Positions 19,165 through 28,300 of a stretch of DNA of 64,000 nucleotides are shown here, in pieces (position 1 is the first letter of the stretch; each line of letters starts with the position of its first letter). The stretch is from Afipia sp. 1NLS2 (GTDB lineage: Bacteria > Pseudomonadota > Alphaproteobacteria > Rhizobiales > Xanthobacteraceae). A program made the position numbers and the translations under genes. Under the pieces are notes generated by a model, which ran no database searches, was not told the origin of the DNA, and saw only the letters and a program-made list of their open reading frames with translations. The stretch covers positions 1 to 64,000 of the forward strand of contig NZ_ADVZ01000003.1 in assembly GCF_000178995.1 (NCBI RefSeq). The letters are read 5' to 3'.

Positions 19165-20433
19165 ATGGGCGAGATGAACGTGCTGACGGCAAGAGGCGTG
19201 CTTTGTGTGGCGCTGCTATGGGGCGCGTCGCATGTCCCTGCACTGGCTGTCGATGATCTGGCGACGGCGCTTGTCCTTCCGACACTTCCGGCACCCAATA
19301 TCGCCTATCTGCAAGAGGCAACGGACCTGGCGTTTGGCACGCGCGTGACTCGCGTGACGGATCCGGGTGGAAACATGCCCGGCGGTATTGTCTGTAAGCC
19401 CGCATACTGCACGCACAGATACTCCAGCTCCCAGGCCTGGAATGCCGATCAGAGCCTGTTGGTGATCTCGAACGGTTGCTCCGGGCTGTGTTTTCTCGAC
19501 GGGCAGACTTACGTTCCGCTTTTTCATCGTTCGACGCCGGACGAATGCGAGTGGCATCCGACGGATCCGCGGCTGATGATCTGCGTCAGTCACCGCGCGA
19601 TTTACACCTGGAATCCGCGAAGCGACGTCAAGACGATCGTTTTCGCAGGAGCTGGCTATCGCAATCTTCAATTCGGGCCCTACAAGGGCAACCCTTCACG
19701 GGATGGCAGAAGATTGGCTGTTCGCGCAACGGCAGCCGACGGAGCCCTTGTGGCCTTTGCCTATGACATTCAAGACAAGACGAAGTTCGCGGATATCGAT
19801 CTGACGAAACTGCCGGGCAAGAATGGCTATTGCTCGATCTCTCCATCGGGGCGTTACATTTTCTGCTCTCAGAAAATGCCTGGCGACATCGACCACGGAT
19901 ATGTGTTCGCGGTTGATGGCACGCAGCTCCAGTACTGGAGCGATCATCATCGCCCGGGCCATGGCGACATGACGATCGATGCGGATGGCAGCGACGTCTA
20001 TGTCGGCATCAGCAAGGATTATCCGGACAAGTTTCACGTCATCAAGCGGCGGTTGGTCGACGGCAAGGTTACGGATCTTGCGCCTTACGGAGAGGGCCAG
20101 CATGCCTCGCTGCGGAATATCAATCTGCCCGGATGGGTATTCCTGAGCTACGGCGGGAATTATGCCGAGATCGCCGCGCACCGGAGTTGGGCGCCTTTCT
20201 ACCAGGAGGTGGTTGCGCTTCGTATCGACGGGAGCGGAGAGGTGCGCCGGATCGCGCAGGTCCGTAATCCCAAGCATGATTATTGGAGCGAAACTCACGC
20301 ATCGCCATCGCCCGACGGGTCGCAGGTCATCTGGTCCAGCAATTGGGGACAGCCGGGTGGGCCGGTCGCGGATTACGTCACGCGGTTGTCTTGGCCAAAA
20401 GAGCTCTCGAAGCAGTCATCAATGCGTCAATGA
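19165..20433 (+). CDS. Secreted beta-propeller-like protein of the EPS cluster
   Basis: A 422-residue protein with an N-terminal signal peptide (hydrophobic stretch about residues 10-25, ending near ALAVDD). The rest shows repeated blocks of about 45-60 residues with patterns such as AWNADQSLLVI, SPSGRYIFCS and SPDGSQVIWSSNW, which are typical of TolB/WD40-like propeller blades. It has several Cys pairs, for example in CKPAYC and CSGLC, fitting a periplasmic or outer location. No catalytic motif was recognised. It lies 121 bases after the regulator gene and 22 bases before the export-protein gene, so a role in handling or exporting the polymer is plausible but unproven. Confidence 0.6.
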   Translation: MGEMNVLTARGVLCVALLWGASHVPALAVDDLATALVLPTLPAPNIAYLQEATDLAFGTRVTRVTDPGGNMPGGIVCKPAYCTHRYSSSQAWNADQSLLVISNGCSGLCFLDGQTYVPLFHRSTPDECEWHPTDPRLMICVSHRAIYTWNPRSDVKTIVFAGAGYRNLQFGPYKGNPSRDGRRLAVRATAADGALVAFAYDIQDKTKFADIDLTKLPGKNGYCSISPSGRYIFCSQKMPGDIDHGYVFAVDGTQLQYWSDHHRPGHGDMTIDADGSDVYVGISKDYPDKFHVIKRRLVDGKVTDLAPYGEGQHASLRNINLPGWVFLSYGGNYAEIAAHRSWAPFYQEVVALRIDGSGEVRRIAQVRNPKHDYWSETHASPSPDGSQVIWSSNWGQPGGPVADYVTRLSWPKELSKQSSMRQ

Positions 20434-20455
20434 CCGCCAACACAGGAGTGGCATC

Positions 20456-21757
20456 ATGTCGACGGTTCGATTGTCAATGGAAACCGGCTCCCCTCGTCCT
20501 CGCAAGATTGCGCGCCTTTCCTGTTTCGGGCTGCTGCTGTCCGCAGCGGCTATGTTGTGCGCGGCCTCTCCAGCGAAGGCCGATTACCGGCTGCATGTCG
20601 GCGATGTGATCGAAATTTCGGTGGCGAGAGCACCGGAACTCAAGCAGCGCGTTCCCGTGCAGTTGGATGGCTCGATCTCGTTTCCGATGATGGGCAATCT
20701 TCCCGTCGCGGGTCTTACACCTGCGGAAGCGCAATCCAGAATTCAAGCGATCCTTGCGACCAAGGTCTTCCGTCAGCGGCTTTCGGATGGACGTGACAAT
20801 GAGATCATGATCGACCATGACGAGGTGACGGCGACCGTGGTGGAATATCGGCCGATCTACGTCAACGGCGACGTTTCCAAGCCGGGTGAGTATGCCTACA
20901 GGCCGCTGATGACGGTCCGGCAAGCCGTCGCTCTATCGGGCGGTTACGAACTGATGCGCTATCGGATGCAGAATCCGGTTCTCGAGGCCGCGGACCTGAG
21001 AGCCGAGTATGAATCCCTGTGGGCGGAGTTCGCCAAAGAGCAAGCTCTTGTCTGGCGTTTGAAGACGGAACTTGGAGAAGACAAGCACCTCAATCAAAGC
21101 AGCCTCAAAGATTTGCCTTTGAAGCAATCGACGATTTCTGAAATCGTGCATGTCGAGGCGGAGCAGTTGAAGGCCCGTCAGGCGGATTACGACAGTCAAA
21201 AGGCATTCCTGCAACGCGCAATCGTACTGGGGGACAAGCAGGTTGATGTCCTGACGGAGCAGCAAAAGCAGGACGACGAGGGCGCGCAGGCCGACATAGA
21301 CGAACTGCAAAGGGCTCTGGAATTTTATGGCAAAGGCGCTCTTCCAAGCCCGCGCGTTGCGGATTCCCGGCGCGCGGTGTTGATGTCCTCGACACGAAAG
21401 CTGCAGACGTCAGCTCAATTGATGCAAATCAAGCAGCAGCAGAGCGACTTCACGCGGCAGCTCGGCAAGCTCGACGATCAACGCAAGATGGATCTGCTGA
21501 AGGATCTGCAGGATGCCAATGTCAAACTCGCCGAGGTCCGGGCGAAGCTGCAGAGCACGTCGGAGAAGCTGCAATATGCAACACTTGTCCGGTCGCAATT
21601 CGTCCGTGGCGGCGGCCAGCCCGAGATTGTCGTCATCAGGATGGACGAAAAAGGCCAGACCCGCATTCGTGCGAACGAAGAGTCTGAACTTCAGCCCGGA
21701 GATGTTGTCGAGGTCACTCTGCGGCCGGGCCAGACCGATGATCAGCGTGAGCCATGA
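20456..21757 (+). CDS. Wza-like polysaccharide export protein
   Basis: A 433-residue exported protein. A signal peptide (about residues 20-42, ending SPAKAD) leads into YRLHVGDVIEISVARAPELKQRVPVQLDGSISFPMMG, the Poly_export domain, and then a SLBB-like segment (YVNGDVSKPGEYAYRPLMTVRQAVALSGG). The C-terminal half is mainly coiled coil, as in alphaproteobacterial export proteins of the ExoF type. The start ATG 20456 has CAGGAG before it; the frame is open further upstream inside the preceding gene, but that part has no family similarity. There is no lipobox Cys at the signal end, so it is probably not a lipoprotein. It works with the Wzc-like protein at 10314-12242. Confidence 0.88.
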   Translation: MSTVRLSMETGSPRPRKIARLSCFGLLLSAAAMLCAASPAKADYRLHVGDVIEISVARAPELKQRVPVQLDGSISFPMMGNLPVAGLTPAEAQSRIQAILATKVFRQRLSDGRDNEIMIDHDEVTATVVEYRPIYVNGDVSKPGEYAYRPLMTVRQAVALSGGYELMRYRMQNPVLEAADLRAEYESLWAEFAKEQALVWRLKTELGEDKHLNQSSLKDLPLKQSTISEIVHVEAEQLKARQADYDSQKAFLQRAIVLGDKQVDVLTEQQKQDDEGAQADIDELQRALEFYGKGALPSPRVADSRRAVLMSSTRKLQTSAQLMQIKQQQSDFTRQLGKLDDQRKMDLLKDLQDANVKLAEVRAKLQSTSEKLQYATLVRSQFVRGGGQPEIVVIRMDEKGQTRIRANEESELQPGDVVEVTLRPGQTDDQREP

Positions 21758-21775
21758 CCGCGTGCAGCGACCGCA

Positions 21776-23194
21776 TTACCGCTCCCGCAGAATGTCGTGC
21801 CTGTAACGGGCGAGCGGGGACAGCAGATAGCTGATGATACGTCGCGACCCTGTCCTGATTTCGGCCGTCACGGCCATGCCGGGAGAGAGCGGGATCAGCT
21901 TGTCGTCGATTTGCATCTGCGTGCGGTCGAGTGCGATCCGGGCCGCATAGGTGAGCTCCTGATTTTTAGGCTCGGTTGCCGGACTTTCCGGCTGCATCGG
22001 CTGCTCGCGCGATTTCTCGGGGGTAATGGCGTCGCGCGAGACGCTGATGATGTGTCCATGAAGGAGGCCGTAGCGTGTGAAGTTGAAGGTATCGACCTTG
22101 ATCTCGGCAGTCTGTCCGGGGAATACGAAACCGATATCCCGGTTGGACACCATGGCTTCGATTTCAACGCCGCCGTCGGTCGCCACGATCACGGCAATGG
22201 ATTGCGCCGGCGTCACGACACCGCCGATTGTGTGCACCGCCAGTTGCTGCACGACGCCGTCGATCGGAGCAGTCAGAATTTGAAGCTTGGCCTTCTGCTT
22301 GGCCTTGATAACGTCTTGCCTGAGGCCTCCCGCCTTCTGTTCTGCTTTTGAGAGATCATCGAGCAGGGTGCGGCGGTATTCTGCTTTCGCGCGAGTTTGC
22401 GTCTCGTCGAGCGCGGCAATCGCCGCATCCGCTTCCTGTTCTCTGCTTTTCTGGACGAGCGTTTCGTGCTGCTGACCGACGAGATCCTGTAACTCGGACA
22501 GATAAGTGATCTTCGAGCCAAGCTTGTTTTCGTAGAGATATTCCCGCATCTTTGTCCGCTCCTCGAGCAGGGGAATGGTGGCCTCCAGCTTGGCGATGTT
22601 GGCGGCGATGGTGTCACGTTCCGCCCGTTTCTGTGCGATCTGGCGGCCGATCTCGGCGATCTTCGCGCGATGTTCCTGGGTCTGCGAGATCAGATACTGA
22701 CGCTGCGTTTCGACGAGCTCTTTGGTTGCGTCCTGCGGTGGCGTGAAGCTGTCGGCCGGATTGTCGTGGTTTGCGAGGGCGGCCCGAAGCCGCGCGACAT
22801 CGAGCTCGGCGGCGATTAGGTCGATTTCCATATGTTTGACATCGGCTGCATTGATCGTGGGATCGAGCTCGATCAGGACATCGCCTGCTTTGACCGTCGA
22901 GCCGTCATGGATGTGAATGGCACGGACTACGCCTGCCTCGAATGGTTGGATAATCTTTGTGCGGCCGTTGGGAATAACCTTGCCCGGCGCGACGGCGACG
23001 ATATCGACGGTGCCGAGAGACGCCCATAGCAGTGCTACCCCGAAAAGCGCGATGATCGCCGCACCGAGCACGCGCGCGGTGGGAGAGGCCGGGGTCTCGA
23101 TGATTTCAAGCGCTGCTGGTAGGAACGCCGTCTCGTATTGGCGAGAAGGTGTCCGGCGTTCCGGGAACGGTATGATTTTTCTGACGGAGGTCAT
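21776..23194 (-). CDS. HlyD-family membrane fusion protein of a type I secretion system
   Basis: A protein of about 472 residues that bridges the inner-membrane ABC exporter to an outer-membrane TolC-type channel. It has one membrane helix near residues 40-62 (LGAAIIALFGVALLWASLG) and the HlyD hallmark APGKVIPNGRTKIIQPFEAGVV. A long coiled-coil hairpin (about 130-290) and a C-terminal beta domain ending in LSPGMAVTAEIRTGSRRI follow. I chose ATG 23194; ATGs at 23215 and 23227 are possible. All starts lie inside the 3' end of the ABC gene, giving an overlap of at least 89 bases. It is the last gene of the leftward block. Confidence 0.88.
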   Translation of the reverse strand: MTSVRKIIPFPERRTPSRQYETAFLPAALEIIETPASPTARVLGAAIIALFGVALLWASLGTVDIVAVAPGKVIPNGRTKIIQPFEAGVVRAIHIHDGSTVKAGDVLIELDPTINAADVKHMEIDLIAAELDVARLRAALANHDNPADSFTPPQDATKELVETQRQYLISQTQEHRAKIAEIGRQIAQKRAERDTIAANIAKLEATIPLLEERTKMREYLYENKLGSKITYLSELQDLVGQQHETLVQKSREQEADAAIAALDETQTRAKAEYRRTLLDDLSKAEQKAGGLRQDVIKAKQKAKLQILTAPIDGVVQQLAVHTIGGVVTPAQSIAVIVATDGGVEIEAMVSNRDIGFVFPGQTAEIKVDTFNFTRYGLLHGHIISVSRDAITPEKSREQPMQPESPATEPKNQELTYAARIALDRTQMQIDDKLIPLSPGMAVTAEIRTGSRRIISYLLSPLARYRHDILRER

Positions 23195-25304
23195 GGAGTC
23201 CCGCCTGTATGTCATGGAGGCTGGCATAGCGCCCGTTGGTCCGCATCAGTTCGTCATGCGTTCCATCCTCGATCAGACGCCCCCGCTCGAGCGTGAGGAT
23301 GCGATCGGCGCGGCGAACCGTTGAAAGACGGTGGGCGATGACGATGGCCGTGCGTTTCTCGCAGATGCGACGCATGTTGTACTGGATGATCCGTTCGCTC
23401 TCGTAGTCGAGCGCGCTCGTCGCTTCGTCAAAAATCAGGATGCGCGGGTCGGTAACGAGCGCACGAGCAATCGCGATCCGCTGCCGTTGCCCGCCTGACA
23501 GGCTACAGCCGCGTTCGCCGACCAGCGTGTCGTAGCCTTCGGGAAGCTGAAGAATGAATTCATGCGCACCGGCAAGCGTGGCCGCATGAACGATCTGATC
23601 CATGGACATGGCCGGATCGGCGAGCGCGATATTGTCGCGCACGGAGCGATTGAACAGCATGTCTTCCTGCAGAACGACCCCGACCTGGCGGCGCAGCCAT
23701 GCGGTGTCGACCATCGCGAGATCGACGCCGTCCACAAGCACGCGGCCGCCCTCCGGCACATAGAGGCGTTGGATGAGTTTGGCGAGCGTGCTCTTGCCCG
23801 ATCCGGACGGTCCGACGATTCCGACAACCTGACCGGCTGGTATGTGGAACTGTACGTCGTGCAGAATCGTCGGCCCGTCGATGCGGTAATGGAAGTCCAC
23901 ATGCTCGAAGGTAATCTCACCACGGATCGGCGGCAGCGCGGCGCGATGAGGAATGCCCGCCGATTCCGGACGGGTATTCAGGATGTCGCCGAGTCGTTCG
24001 ATCGAGAGACGAGCCTGATGGAAATCCTGCCAAACCTGGGCAAGACGCAGCACCGGCACATTGACCCGGCTCGCGAGCATATTGAAGGCAACAAGCTCGC
24101 CGACGGTTAAATTGCCCTCAATGACAAGCTTGGCACCCAGAAACAGGACGGCGGCAGTGACAAGCTTGCTGATGCACTGGACCGCCTGGCTTGCGACATT
24201 ACCGAGGTTCAGCACGCGAAAACTCGCGGTGACGTAACTTGCGAGTTGCTCTTCCCAGTGACGCTGAATCTGGGGCTCGACGGCCATCGCCTTTAGCGTT
24301 TCCATGCCGACGATGCTCTCGACCAGAAAAGCCTGATTCTCCGCGCCGCGCTTGAATTTTTCATCTAGGCCTCGACGGAAGAGCGGTGTCGCGGCGACCG
24401 AAATGGCGATGTAAAACGGAAAAGCGCCGAGCACGATCCATGTCAGCAGCGGTGAATAGACGAACATCACGATCAGGAAGATGCATGTGAAAGCGAGGTC
24501 GATGATCAGGGAGAGCGCCGAGCCGGTAAGAAAATTGCGGATATTCTCAAGTTCGCGCACGCGCGCGACTGAATCTCCGGCGCGACGGTTCTGGAAATAA
24601 GCGAGCGGCAGCGAGACGAGGTGCCGGAACAGCCGGGCGCCAAGCTCGACATCGATCCTGTTGGTGGTGTGGGCAAACAGATAGGTGCGGAGTGCGCTGA
24701 GAATCGCCTCGAACAGGGCGATCGCCACAAGGCCGATGACGAGGACCTGGAGCGTGTCGAGGCCGCGATGCACCAGCACCTTGTCGATCACAACCTGGAA
24801 GAACAGCGGTGTAACGAGGGAGAATATTTGCAGGAAAAAAGAGGCGACGAGTACCTCGCCCAGAAGCCTGCGGTATTTCCGGATTGCGCCGAGAAACCAG
24901 GTGATGTCGAAGCGCCTTGAAAGATCGGAGAGTGTTGCACGGCGCGTCATCAGCACCAGGCGGCCATCCCAGAGCTCTTCGAACGCCACTTTGCTCATCA
25001 CTTCCGGTCTTAGTCCCGGCGTCCGCTGAACCAGTACCTTGTCGTCGCAGGCGCTGCCCACGATCAGGAAGCTGCCGTCGACAAGCGCAGCGATTGCTGG
25101 AAGGGGCGTTCGCGTCAGGCGGGCCCAGCTCGTTCTGATGCTGCGCGCCTTGAGACCGACGCTGCGGGCACTGCGCAGCATCTCCATGATGCCGATTGCA
25201 TCTGCGCCGACGTCATGTCGAACCTGCCCGGCATCGGCGGAGATGCCATTCATCCGAAGCAGCAAGACAAGAGCCAGAAGTCCTGAATCGTTTTGGGGCG
25301 TCAT
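23106..25304 (-). CDS. Type I secretion ABC transporter with C39-like domain
   Basis: A 732-residue HlyB-type exporter. Residues about 1-130 form a peptidase C39-like domain that lacks the catalytic Cys (the region reads SGLLALVLLLRMNG), so it should bind rather than cut its substrate. Membrane helices occupy about 150-420. The nucleotide-binding domain has Walker A GPSGSGKST near residue 497, LSGGQRQRI near 600 and ILIFDEATSALD near 625. It lies 23 bases after the giant secreted protein gene and before the membrane-fusion gene, so that protein is the obvious candidate substrate. No TolC-like gene is in the window. Confidence 0.92.
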   Translation of the reverse strand: MTPQNDSGLLALVLLLRMNGISADAGQVRHDVGADAIGIMEMLRSARSVGLKARSIRTSWARLTRTPLPAIAALVDGSFLIVGSACDDKVLVQRTPGLRPEVMSKVAFEELWDGRLVLMTRRATLSDLSRRFDITWFLGAIRKYRRLLGEVLVASFFLQIFSLVTPLFFQVVIDKVLVHRGLDTLQVLVIGLVAIALFEAILSALRTYLFAHTTNRIDVELGARLFRHLVSLPLAYFQNRRAGDSVARVRELENIRNFLTGSALSLIIDLAFTCIFLIVMFVYSPLLTWIVLGAFPFYIAISVAATPLFRRGLDEKFKRGAENQAFLVESIVGMETLKAMAVEPQIQRHWEEQLASYVTASFRVLNLGNVASQAVQCISKLVTAAVLFLGAKLVIEGNLTVGELVAFNMLASRVNVPVLRLAQVWQDFHQARLSIERLGDILNTRPESAGIPHRAALPPIRGEITFEHVDFHYRIDGPTILHDVQFHIPAGQVVGIVGPSGSGKSTLAKLIQRLYVPEGGRVLVDGVDLAMVDTAWLRRQVGVVLQEDMLFNRSVRDNIALADPAMSMDQIVHAATLAGAHEFILQLPEGYDTLVGERGCSLSGGQRQRIAIARALVTDPRILIFDEATSALDYESERIIQYNMRRICEKRTAIVIAHRLSTVRRADRILTLERGRLIEDGTHDELMRTNGRYASLHDIQAGLHDLRQKNHTVPGTPDTFSPIRDGVPTSSA

Positions 25305-25327
25305 GCGGAGGTATTCCGGGTTTCAGG

Positions 25328-28300
25328 CTACGAAAAATGGCTGTGATGCGACGTGCCGAGAAATGGTTGTTCCTCCGGATTGAAATGCGTTGGCGTATCG
25401 TTGGTTGAGCCAAAGTTGTGACTGCCGGCGCCATGCAATCCTGCAGCCATGTATTGCTCCATCAGGGCCGTGAGGTGCTGGAATGAGGAATTGTGTTGAT
25501 TCCAGTTGCTCCAGGTCATGGCAGGAGAGGCCGGAGGGTCTGTGACGGTGATTGTTTGAGCCGCTGAAGTCGCGCTTTCTCCCGCCGTCGTGTTGCTTGC
25601 GGTGATGGTCAGCGTGTTCACCGGATGGTCCGTGCCGGCGTAGGACGATTGCAACGATAGGCCGCTGTTGACCTCGGCTGCCGTCAGCGTGACGGAGCTG
25701 CCGCTGAAGGTTTGTTTGTCGAGAGTGTCGGTGATGGTCTCATAACTTGTCAGTCCGCCGATTGCGACGGTGACCGTGTCGTCGGCGTCGAATCCGGCCA
25801 CGCTGATCGGCAGCGTCGCCGAGGATCCGGCGTTCACGGTCAGAGCGGTGCTGCCGAGCGTAAGTGTCGGAGTTTCCAGCGACGGCTGAATGCTGATTTC
25901 AGTGACGGATGTTTGCCACCATCCGTTCGCGACATATTCGTTTGAAACCCAAAATCCATGCGCGTTGTTCGGATCGGCAATCGTCGTTGAATTAATGCCC
26001 CAGCGCTGGACGCTGGATCCGTTGCCTGAATTGAAGAAGCCGGAACTGGCCTGATACAGAATCGGCGCGCTGAACGAGCCCGCCCCGTTGCCTGCCGACT
26101 GGTAGACATAATAGTCCGAAGGATACATGTTCGGACCGCTGGCGGTGAAATTGATGAGGACATCACCGGCACCGTCCACGGCGATCGAACCATTAAATGT
26201 CGCGACATTGGTGCCGAGCGAAGCGCCTGAAATGTCGCCTTGCGCCACCAGCGTCGGACTGTTCGGGTTGCTGACGTCGATCTTGAACCAGTGAACCAGC
26301 GGGACGCTCGATCCGATCGGTTTTTCTTCGGTGATGCCGTAGAGAAAGCCGTTGGAATAAGCGAGGTTCTGAACGCGTTTGTCCGTTGCATCCAGCAGCA
26401 GACTCGTTCCGAGTTGCTGTGCGGTATAGGACCCGCCCTGATCGATCTTGCCGAGTCCGATTGTGCTCACCGCTCCGAATGTGTTGGTGGCTACATTGTA
26501 GGCCTGCAGAGTCACGACGATCTGGCCGCCGGTCGAATAACTGCTGGCGTAATAGGTGTAGCCGTTGCCGCCGGCCACGACGCGATAGATGCCCTGGCTC
26601 GGGGAGGTAACCTCACTCGCCGTGACGGTCATTGTCCCGCCGTTGTAGATGCCGCCGCCTGCGCCCACGATATCGCCGATGACCCAGACGGCGGTGCCTT
26701 GCCAGCCGCCGCCGCTGACATTGTACTGCGGCGCGGTGATATAGATGTTGGTGCCGTCCACGGAAACCACGGGCGTATCCGAACTGGTCAGACTCCCGTT
26801 AAGGGTGAGCGAGGTATTCAGCGAGGCGAAATACCAACCGTCATTCGGGTTGGAGTCCTTGGAGACTGCGATATCGATATTGCTGATGGTCCCGTTGGAA
26901 CCGATGTTGTCCATGGTGACGATGTAGCGCCCGTTCACGCTGTCGTAGGCGATGCGCGGATCGAACAGAGCGTTGGTTGCCGTCGATCCCAAAGACTTGA
27001 AGAACTGGTAGACCGACTGGGTCGTCGAAGCACCGCCGGTCAGGTTGCTCCATTCGATCTTCGAGCCTTCCGCCATCACGATATAGTTGGACCCGACGGC
27101 GAGCGCATTGTGCGGCGGATAACTTGACGGATCGGAGATGCCGGAGAATTGCGTCTCGATCTCCGACGTGACAACTGGCGGGTTCACCGCGGAGAAATTT
27201 ATGACCGGCGCGCTGGTGTCGTTAGTGGTCAAGCCCGGCAGCCCGTAGATGTCTTCGATGGTATGCAGCAAGCTGTAGTGATTGAGAGCCTGGGTGTTTT
27301 CCCCGACGGGAATTCCGTCTCCGACAATGATTGTGGGGATCTGATTGCTGGAGCTGCTGTCACTCTCGTCAAAGGTAACGATCAGCAGACTGTTATTGGC
27401 CTGCGCCCAGGCCGCATACGCACTGAGGTTATCCGACAGCCACTGGTCACCTTGAGCGACGGTGCCGTCGTGCATGTCGTCGTTCAAATTCGGTATGACG
27501 AACGAGACGGTCGGCAACTGGTTGAAGTCTGTCGGAAACTGACTGAAGCTTTGACCCAGATTTTGTGAGTCGCCGAAGCTCTCCCAGGGATCGTGGGATC
27601 GGGTGGACCTACTCTCGGCATAACCTGTAAAGGTGTAGCCGGCTTGTATCAGTTCGCCGGCAAGCGTCGGGGCATTCGGGAAGAAGTAGATTCCATCGTC
27701 GGTGACGCCCTGGGTGGAGCCGGAAAACAATGCGAGATAATTCGGCTCGCTCGGATGTGTCACTGCGGAGTAGCTAGTGAAAAGGGTGCCGCTTGCCACC
27801 AGTGAATTGATGAAAGGCGCGGCCGCATTGCCGATAACGTCACTGTAATTCTTGTTCTCGTCTATCACCACAACGATATGGTCATAAGTGGGAGCTGTCA
27901 CGGTCACGGAGTATGGCGCGGACGCCGTACTGACGTTTCCGGCAACATCGGCTGCCTTCGCCGTGATGCTGTGATTTCCTATGGCGAGCACCGATGTCGT
28001 GATGCTGAACGCGCCGGTCGTGGCATTTGCGGTGCCTGTGCCGATGATTGTGGTGCCGTTGGTGTCGTACAATGTTACAGCGCTGCCAGGCGCGGCTGAT
28101 CCATCAATCTCGATTTGTGTGGAACTGGTGATGCCGTCGCCCTTGGTGCCGCTGTCGGTGGACGTGTCGAGGCTCAGTCCGGTGGGCGCTCCAGGCGCGG
28201 TCGTGTCGATTGTTATCGTCGTGGCGGCCGATGCAATGCTCGTATTGCCTGCCAAATCTGTCGATTTGGCCGTGATGGTATGCGTTCCGCCGGCCAGCGC

